Below the pieces are notes generated by a model, which saw nothing but the letters and a program-made list of their open reading frames with translations, was not told where the DNA came from and ran no database searches. Shown here in pieces: positions 59,817-64,000 of a stretch of DNA of 64,000 bases. The translations under genes were made by a program, and so were the position numbers. This stretch comes from Scandinavium sp036409475 (GTDB lineage: Bacteria > Pseudomonadota > Gammaproteobacteria > Enterobacterales > Enterobacteriaceae). How positions within the stretch are numbered: position 1 is the first letter of the stretch; every line of letters starts with the position of its first letter. The stretch lies in assembly GCF_036409475.1 (NCBI RefSeq), contig NZ_JAYRCK010000026.1, positions 22,066 through 86,065 on the forward strand, in the 5' to 3' direction.

Positions 59817-60544
59817 CCAAGATTATCACTCCTCAGTGGCCGATGCCTGAGAGCGTCGGGGCGTGCAGTTCAACGCGGGTAGGCGGTGTCAGCCTGCCGC
59901 CTTACGATTCTCTCAATCTCGGCGCCCATTGTGGGGATAACCTGGAACAGGTAGAGGAAAATCGCCGTCGCTTTTATGAAGCGGCAGCGTTTCCATCACG
60001 CCCAGTCTGGCTTGAGCAGGTTCACGGCAACGCCGTGTTGACCCTGACAGGCGGCGAGTACGAATCGAAACGTGCAGACGCCTCTTACAGCAACAAACCA
60101 GGACTCGTTTGCGCCGTGATGACAGCGGACTGCCTTCCCGTGCTGTTCTGTAATCAAGCTGGAACAGAAGTTGCCGCCGCTCATGCAGGCTGGCGCGGCC
60201 TTTGCGATGGCGTTCTGGAAGCGACAGTCGGCCATTTTCAGGATAAGCCAGAAAACATTCTGGCCTGGCTTGGGCCGGCCATTGGCCCCACGGCTTTTGA
60301 AGTGGGCGGCGAAGTTCGCGAAGCGTTTATAGCTAAAGATCCTAAAGCGGACTTCGCTTTTCGTCCTGCGGGCGAAAAATACTATGCTGATATCTATCAA
60401 CTGGCACGCCAGTGTCTGGCAAATCTCGGCGTTCAGCAGGTTTTCGGCGGCGATCGCTGCACACTAAGCGAAAAGGATGATTTTTTCTCTTATCGACGCG
60501 ATCGGACGACAGGTCGTATGGCAAGTTTCATTTGGCTGATATAA
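59813..60544 (+). CDS. pgeF: peptidoglycan editing factor PgeF (YfiH)
   Basis: A 243-aa Cu/Zn-binding laccase-like protein: LEQVHGNAVLTL, MTADCLPVLF and AAAHAGWRGLCDGVL supply the His/Cys ligands. The family removes wrongly incorporated L-Ser from muropeptide precursors; older names call it polyphenol oxidase. Its start overlaps rluD (ATGA), so they are co-translated. Confidence 0.95.
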   Translation: MTKIITPQWPMPESVGACSSTRVGGVSLPPYDSLNLGAHCGDNLEQVEENRRRFYEAAAFPSRPVWLEQVHGNAVLTLTGGEYESKRADASYSNKPGLVCAVMTADCLPVLFCNQAGTEVAAAHAGWRGLCDGVLEATVGHFQDKPENILAWLGPAIGPTAFEVGGEVREAFIAKDPKADFAFRPAGEKYYADIYQLARQCLANLGVQQVFGGDRCTLSEKDDFFSYRRDRTTGRMASFIWLI

Positions 60545-60605
60545 CCTAAAGAATCAAGACGATCCAGAAGGCTGGCTTATTTTTCATAAACTCCAGGTCT
60601 TTAAC

Positions 60606-60634
60606 CTTGAATAATTGAGGGATGACCTCATTTA
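60606..60634 (+). promoter_or_regulatory. sigma-32 promoter of clpB
   Basis: CTTGAAT, a 13-base spacer and CCTCATTTA, as in E. coli clpB. It lies about 40 bases before the clpB ATG. Confidence 0.85.
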
Positions 60635-60672
60635 ATCTCCAGTAGCAAATTTGACCTGTTATGGGAGGAGTT

Positions 60673-63246
60673 ATGCGTCTGGATCGTCTTACTAATAAAT
60701 TCCAGCTTGCTCTCGCCGATGCCCAGTCTCTCGCACTCGGGCACGACAACCAATTCATCGAACCTCTTCATCTCATGAGCGCACTTCTGAATCAGGAAGG
60801 CGGTTCGGTACGTCCATTATTAACCTCTGCTGGCGTTAACGCCGGACAGCTCCGCACGGCCATCGATCAGGCATTGAGCCGTTTACCCCAGGTTGAGGGC
60901 ACCGGTGGCGATGTGCAGCCTTCGCAGGATTTGGTGCGGGTGCTCAACCTTTGCGACAAGCTGGCGCAAAAGAGAGGGGATAACTTTATCTCGTCAGAAT
61001 TGTTTGTTCTGGCGGTGCTTGAATCACGCGGCACGCTGACCGACCTGTTGAAAACCGCCGGAGCCACGACCGCGAATGTGACCCAGGCGACTGAACAAAT
61101 GCGCGGAGGTGAAAGCGTGAACGATCAGGGAGCCGAAGACCAACGTCAGGCTTTGAAAAAATACACACTCGATCTGACTGAGCGCGCCGAGCAAGGCAAG
61201 CTCGATCCGGTGATTGGCCGTGATGAAGAAATTCGTCGCACCATTCAGGTACTTCAGCGTCGAACCAAAAATAACCCGGTATTGATTGGTGAACCGGGCG
61301 TGGGTAAAACGGCCATTGTTGAAGGTCTTGCCCAACGTATCGTGAATGGTGAAGTGCCTGAAGGGCTGAAAGGTCGCCGCGTACTGGCGCTGGATATGGG
61401 CGCGTTGGTGGCTGGTGCGAAATATCGTGGTGAATTCGAAGAACGTCTTAAAGGCGTGCTCAACGATCTGGCGAAACAGGAAGGCAACGTCATTCTGTTT
61501 ATCGACGAACTGCACACGATGGTAGGCGCAGGTAAAGCCGATGGTGCCATGGATGCGGGCAACATGCTGAAGCCTGCACTGGCCCGTGGTGAACTGCACT
61601 GCGTGGGCGCAACGACGCTGGATGAATACCGTCAGTACATCGAAAAAGATGCGGCTCTGGAACGTCGCTTCCAGAAGGTGTTTGTCGCAGAGCCTTCTGT
61701 GGAAGATACCATCGCTATCCTGCGTGGCCTGAAAGAGCGCTATGAACTGCATCACCATGTGCAGATCACGGACCCGGCTATCGTGGCGGCGGCCACACTG
61801 TCGCATCGTTATATTGCGGATCGCCAGTTACCGGACAAAGCCATCGACCTTATTGATGAAGCGGCCTCCAGCATCCGTATGCAGATAGACTCGAAGCCGG
61901 AAGAGCTTGACCGTCTGGATCGGCGAATCATTCAGCTCAAGCTGGAACAGCAGGCGCTGAAGAAAGAGTCAGATGAAGCCAGCCTCAAGCGCCTGGATAT
62001 GCTTAATGAAGAACTGGACGATAAAGAACGTCAGTATTCAGAGCTGGAAGAAGAGTGGAAAGCAGAAAAAGCTTCCCTCTCCGGGACTCAGACCATCAAG
62101 GCTGAGCTTGAGGAGGCGAAAATCGCCATCGAACAGGCTCGCCGCGTTGGGGACCTGGCTCGCATGTCTGAACTCCAGTACGGAAAAATCCCCGATCTGG
62201 AAAAACAGCTGGCGATAGCCACGCAGTCTGAAGGTAAAACCATGCGTCTGCTGAAAAACCGCGTGACTGACGTGGAGATTGCAGATGTACTGGCGCGCTG
62301 GACAGGTATTCCGGTAGCAAGAATGCTGGAAGGTGAACGTGACAAACTGCTGCGTATGGAGCAGGAATTGCACAGTCGGGTAATTGGGCAGAATGAAGCA
62401 GTAGAAGCGGTTTCCAACGCTATTCGCCGTAGCCGTGCAGGATTATCCGACCCGAATCGCCCGATTGGTTCATTCCTCTTCCTGGGGCCGACCGGTGTGG
62501 GTAAAACAGAGCTGTGTAAGGCGCTGGCTAACTTCATGTTCGACAGTGACGACGCGATGGTGCGTATCGACATGTCAGAATTCATGGAGAAACACTCCGT
62601 TTCACGGCTGGTGGGTGCACCTCCGGGATATGTTGGTTATGAAGAAGGTGGCTATCTGACTGAAGCTGTTCGCCGCCGTCCTTATTCGGTGATTCTGCTG
62701 GATGAAGTTGAGAAAGCGCATCCTGATGTGTTCAACATTCTGTTGCAGGTGCTGGACGATGGTCGTCTGACAGACGGGCAGGGGAGAACGGTCGATTTCC
62801 GTAACACCGTGGTCATCATGACTTCTAACCTGGGTTCCGATTTGATTCAGGAACGTTTCGGCGAACTGGATTACGGCCATATGAAGGATCTGGTGCTTGG
62901 CGTGGTAAGCCACAGCTTCCGTCCGGAGTTCATTAACCGTATTGATGAAGTGGTGGTGTTCCATCCGTTGGGTGAGAAACATATCGCCTCCATTGCGAAG
63001 ATCCAACTGCAGCGTCTCTATCAGCGCCTCGAAGAGCGAGGTTATGACGTCCATATAGAAGATGATGCGTTGGCTCTGTTGAGCGCAAACGGCTATGACC
63101 CGGTGTATGGCGCGCGTCCGCTGAAGCGAGCTATCCAGCAACAAATCGAGAACCCTCTGGCACAGCAAATCCTTTCCGGTGAGCTGATTCCGGGGAAAAC
63201 CGTCAAGCTGATGGTGAAAGACGACCGTATTGTTGCGGTGCAGTAA
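60673..63246 (+). CDS. clpB: ClpB disaggregase
   Basis: An 857-aa AAA+ chaperone from ATG 60673 (GGGAGGAG upstream): N domain (1-~145), NBD1 with Walker A GEPGVGKT (206-213), the coiled-coil propeller (about 400-525; rich in Glu/Lys), NBD2 with Walker A GPTGVGKT (about 605-612) and sensor GARPLKRAIQ. It threads aggregated proteins with DnaK. A GTG-type internal start for the short form is expected near residue 149 as in E. coli (ESVNDQG follows MRGG). Confidence 0.98.
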   Translation: MRLDRLTNKFQLALADAQSLALGHDNQFIEPLHLMSALLNQEGGSVRPLLTSAGVNAGQLRTAIDQALSRLPQVEGTGGDVQPSQDLVRVLNLCDKLAQKRGDNFISSELFVLAVLESRGTLTDLLKTAGATTANVTQATEQMRGGESVNDQGAEDQRQALKKYTLDLTERAEQGKLDPVIGRDEEIRRTIQVLQRRTKNNPVLIGEPGVGKTAIVEGLAQRIVNGEVPEGLKGRRVLALDMGALVAGAKYRGEFEERLKGVLNDLAKQEGNVILFIDELHTMVGAGKADGAMDAGNMLKPALARGELHCVGATTLDEYRQYIEKDAALERRFQKVFVAEPSVEDTIAILRGLKERYELHHHVQITDPAIVAAATLSHRYIADRQLPDKAIDLIDEAASSIRMQIDSKPEELDRLDRRIIQLKLEQQALKKESDEASLKRLDMLNEELDDKERQYSELEEEWKAEKASLSGTQTIKAELEEAKIAIEQARRVGDLARMSELQYGKIPDLEKQLAIATQSEGKTMRLLKNRVTDVEIADVLARWTGIPVARMLEGERDKLLRMEQELHSRVIGQNEAVEAVSNAIRRSRAGLSDPNRPIGSFLFLGPTGVGKTELCKALANFMFDSDDAMVRIDMSEFMEKHSVSRLVGAPPGYVGYEEGGYLTEAVRRRPYSVILLDEVEKAHPDVFNILLQVLDDGRLTDGQGRTVDFRNTVVIMTSNLGSDLIQERFGELDYGHMKDLVLGVVSHSFRPEFINRIDEVVVFHPLGEKHIASIAKIQLQRLYQRLEERGYDVHIEDDALALLSANGYDPVYGARPLKRAIQQQIENPLAQQILSGELIPGKTVKLMVKDDRIVAVQ

Positions 63247-63258
63247 GTCACAAAACGA

Positions 63259-63288
63259 CAAAAACGGGCCTTTACAGGCTCGTTTTTG
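63259..63288 (+). terminator. clpB terminator
   Basis: AAAAACGGGCC TTTAC AGGCTCGTTTTTG, a stem with U run, 15 bases after clpB. It is intact to the left of the IS200 element. Confidence 0.88.
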
Positions 63289-63356
63289 TTGTGCACAGAA
63301 AACCCCCAGCTAGGCTGGGGGTTCAGTAAAGCTTTCAGCTTTGAGTCGGTTCTAAA

Positions 63357-63429
63357 AACCCCTTTTGATTTGTTAAAACAGGTTGCGGTCTGGCAACTGC
63401 AAACATTCAACAAGAAATCAAAAGGGGGT
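63357..63429 (+). promoter_or_regulatory. 5' UTR stem that can mask the tnpA ribosome-binding site
   Basis: AACCCCTTTTGATTT at 63357-63371 is complementary to AAATCAAAAGGGGG at 63415-63428, which includes the GGGGG ribosome-binding site of tnpA. Pairing would repress TnpA translation, a known feature of IS200. Confidence 0.7.
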
Positions 63430-63433
63430 CCCA

Positions 63434-63892
63434 ATGAGGGACGAAAAGAGCTTAGCGCACACCCGATGGAACTGTAAATATCACATAGTTTTTGCGCCGA
63501 AGTACCGAAGACAGGTGTTCTACGGTGAAAAACGCAAAGCGATAGGCAGTATCTTAAGAAAGCTGTGCGAATGGAAAAACGTGAATATTCTTGAAGCGGA
63601 ATGTTGTGTGGATCACATCCACATGCTTCTGGAGATCCCGCCGAAAATGAGTGTATCGGCTTTTATGGGGTACCTGAAGGGCAAGAGTAGCCTGATGCTT
63701 TATGAGCAATTTGGGGATTTGAAGTTCAAATACCGTAACAGGGAGTTTTGGTGCCGAGGGTATTACGTTGATACGGTTGGAAAAAATACGACCAGGATAC
63801 AGGAATACATAAAGCACCAACTGGAAGAGGATAAAATGGGTGAGCAGTTGTCGATCCCCTATCCGGGTAGCCCGTTTACGGGCCGTAAGTAA
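63434..63892 (+). CDS. tnpA: IS200-type Y1 transposase TnpA
   Basis: A 152-aa HuH transposase from ATG 63434 (MRDEKSLAHTRWNCKYHIVF). Metal-binding HxH is DHIHMLLEIPP, and the catalytic tyrosine lies in WCRGYYVDTVGKN. It appears intact and full length. It cuts and rejoins single-stranded ends at the terminal hairpins. Confidence 0.95.
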   Translation: MRDEKSLAHTRWNCKYHIVFAPKYRRQVFYGEKRKAIGSILRKLCEWKNVNILEAECCVDHIHMLLEIPPKMSVSAFMGYLKGKSSLMLYEQFGDLKFKYRNREFWCRGYYVDTVGKNTTRIQEYIKHQLEEDKMGEQLSIPYPGSPFTGRK

Positions 63893-64000
63893 TCCATAGA
63901 TGCAAATGTCAGATCGTGATGCGCCTGTTAGGGCGCTGCTGGTGACAGAGCCTTATAGGCGCATATGAAAAACCTCCGGCTATGCCGGAGGATATTTATT

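Larger units (their letters stand above)
63298..63995 (+). mobile_element. IS200-group insertion sequence
   Basis: An element of about 700 bp without long terminal inverted repeats. A perfect 10-bp hairpin at the left end (AACCCCCAGC TAG GCTGGGGGTT, 63301-63323) and a hairpin at the right (CCTCCGGC TAT GCCGGAGG, 63973-63991) fit the single-strand structures recognised by TnpA. Only tnpA is present; no tnpB. The exact right end lies within the last bases of the window. Confidence 0.85.

Noticed and set aside
61024..61806. Minus-strand frame inside clpB (260 codons)
   Set aside because: Antisense shadow of a highly conserved gene.

Overview
The window is chromosomal DNA of an Enterobacteriaceae close to E. 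coli and Salmonella. The right two thirds carries an E. coli-like backbone in near-identical order (smpB, ratAB, bamE, recN, nadK, grpE, corB-like, cytX-like, ffh, rpsP-rimM-trmD-rplS, yfiL, aroF-tyrA, pheA, raiA, bamD, rluD, pgeF, clpB). The proteins recalled from E. coli match almost throughout but with scattered substitutions, so an Enterobacter/Lelliottia/Kosakonia-type genus is more likely than Escherichia itself. The genus is an inference.

Region 1 (1-14.9 kb, + strand) is the end of a type VI secretion (T6SS) cluster. It holds a DUF4123 effector chaperone cut by the window edge, a VasX/BTH_I2691-like effector, a putative two-helix membrane immunity protein, a PAAR spike tip, a membrane protein of unknown role, TssM, two unrecognised genes, TssF, TssG and TssJ, then a DUF2513 protein and a zinc-ribbon/MucR-like/HTH protein. 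The remaining core T6SS genes must lie left of the window.

Region 2 (15-22.5 kb) is accessory DNA, much of it AT-rich: an OLD-family ATPase/TOPRIM nuclease split by a frameshift in a T tract, a minus-strand group (YfjP-like GTPase, lipoprotein, secreted protein), an AlpA-type regulator, an unknown 279-aa protein and a P4/CP4-57-type tyrosine recombinase ending at the 3' end of ssrA (tmRNA). This content resembles E. coli CP4-57, which also sits at ssrA.

Region 3 (22.6-40.6 kb) is a locus like Salmonella SPI-9, between ssrA and smpB: a 3,818-aa BapA-type adhesin with about 28 Ig-like repeats and its type I secretion system (TolC-like outer membrane protein, ABC transporter, HlyD-type adaptor), all on the minus strand in the order bapA-B-C-D.

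Region 4 (40.1-63.3 kb) is housekeeping DNA with readable regulation: three SOS-like boxes before recN, sigma-32 promoters before grpE and clpB, TyrR boxes before aroF, the pheL leader and attenuator before pheA, and a CRP-like palindrome before raiA. Local peculiarities are a 106-bp tandem array after ratB, a twin-hairpin element present both after ffh and near raiA, a gluconolactonase-type gene between tyrA and pheA, and no yfiRNB between rplS and yfiL. The window ends in an IS200-type element just after clpB.
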